A stretch of DNA of 14,738 nt from Thioalkalivibrio sp. (GTDB lineage Bacteria > Pseudomonadota > Gammaproteobacteria > SpSt-1174), in the NCBI GenBank assembly GCA_011046015.1, contig DSBO01000084.1:1-14738 (forward strand), given 5' to 3'. Under the pieces are notes generated by a model. That model had not been told where the DNA came from, did not search any database, and saw only the letters and a list, made by a program, of their open reading frames with translations. How positions within the stretch are numbered: position 1 is the stretch's first letter; each line of letters opens with the position of its first letter. The translations under genes were made by a program, and so were the position numbers. Positions 14,066-14,738 of this stretch are shown piece by piece.

Positions 14066-14738
14066 TCAGCCCTGGCGGCGAATACGCAGGTTGAGTTCTC
14101 GCAGCTGCTGCTCGCTCACGCCGGCCGGGGCGTCAGTGAGCGGACAGGCAGCGGTCTGAGTCTTGGGGAAGGCCATCACGTCGCGAATGGACGAGCTGCC
14201 GGTCATGAGCATCACCAGACGGTCCAGGCCGAAGGCGATGCCGCCATGCGGCGGGCAGCCGAACTTGAGGGCGTTGATGAGGAAGCCGAACTTGAGCTCA
14301 GCGTCCTCGTCGGAGATGCCCAGCAGCTTGAACACCTCGCGCTGCATCTCCGGGCGGTGGATACGCACCGAGCCGCCGCCGACCTCGGTGCCGTTGAGCA
14401 CCATGTCGTAGGCGCGGGAGAGCACCTGGCCCGGGTTGTCGTGCAGGGCGGCCGGATCGTCCACACTCGGGGCGGTGAAGGGGTGATGCAGGGCCACCCA
14501 GCGACCGTCCTTCTCGTCGTACTCGAACATGGGGAAGTCGATCACCCACAGCGGCCGCCAGCCGTGCTCGACCAGGCCCAGGTCGTGGCCGACCCGGACG
14601 CGCAGCGCACCCAGCGCCTCGTTGACCACGCGGGCCCTGTCGGCGCCGAAGAAGATGATGTCGCCGTCCTCGGCACCGGTGCGGCGCAGGATCTCGTCGA
14701 TCACCTCGTCCGGGAAGAACTTCACGATCGGCGACTGC
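14066..14738 (-). CDS. aspS: Aspartate--tRNA ligase AspRS, C-terminal part (5' end outside the window)
   Basis: The frame runs to the window edge, so only the last 224 or so codons of a gene of roughly 590 codons are present. The visible part covers the end of the GAD insertion domain and the catalytic C-terminal portion: SPIVKFFPDEVIDEILRR, DFPMFEYDEKDGRW, LNGTEVGGGSVRIHRPEMQ, CPPHGGIAFGLDRLVMLM (class II motif 3 with its Arg), SIRDVMAFPK, and the bacterial tail ending in LNLRIRRQG. It charges tRNA with aspartate. It is upstream of nudB in the same direction, as in other gammaproteobacteria. Confidence 0.96.
   Translation of the reverse strand, partial: QSPIVKFFPDEVIDEILRRTGAEDGDIIFFGADRARVVNEALGALRVRVGHDLGLVEHGWRPLWVIDFPMFEYDEKDGRWVALHHPFTAPSVDDPAALHDNPGQVLSRAYDMVLNGTEVGGGSVRIHRPEMQREVFKLLGISDEDAELKFGFLINALKFGCPPHGGIAFGLDRLVMLMTGSSSIRDVMAFPKTQTAACPLTDAPAGVSEQQLRELNLRIRRQG

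Overview
The window is a GC-rich stretch of chromosome from a gammaproteobacterium. The order aspS, nudB, yebC, ruvC, ruvA, ruvB, ybgC, tolQ, tolR, tolA, tolB, pal, cpoB, queE, queC is the housekeeping neighbourhood known from that class. A three-cysteine YeeE/YedE sulfur-compound transporter and the high GC would fit a Chromatiales/Ectothiorhodospiraceae-type sulfur bacterium, but that placement is inference and no marker here fixes the genus.

Layout. Bases 24-1316 (+) encode a tRNA methylthiotransferase of the MtaB type. It is tail-to-tail with a complete tRNA-Lys(UUU) gene (1340-1415, -). Bases 1416-1725 hold no credible gene, only a likely tRNA promoter and a strong intrinsic terminator. 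The YeeE/YedE transporter follows (1726-2994, -). Its roughly 280-base upstream region carries a good sigma70 promoter, a 14-base perfect palindrome just past the expected transcription start, and a long leader with hairpins up to the ribosome binding site. Everything from there to the right end is also on the minus strand: queC and queE (7-deazaguanine synthesis for queuosine), cpoB, pal, tolB, tolA, tolR, tolQ and ybgC (the Tol-Pal cell-envelope machine), ruvB, ruvA and ruvC (Holliday-junction processing), yebC, a serine alpha/beta hydrolase, nudB (folate pathway) and the 3' two fifths or less of aspS.

The genes from yebC to queC are packed with gaps of at most about 60 bases and many stop/start overlaps (ATGA at ruvC/ruvA, ruvA/ruvB and tolA/tolB; an 8-base overlap at pal/cpoB). 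They may be transcribed as one or a few operons. An extended -10 element lies before yebC. A GC-rich inverted repeat separates yebC from the hydrolase, and a perfect 12-bp hairpin separates nudB from aspS.

Most of the window is ordinary core genome. No new defence system, mobile element or CRISPR array is visible. The parts that deserve a second look are the regulatory region of the YeeE/YedE gene, the pairing of mtaB with a tRNA that is a known MtaB-type substrate, the U-tract-free hairpins, and the extra hydrolase between nudB and yebC.
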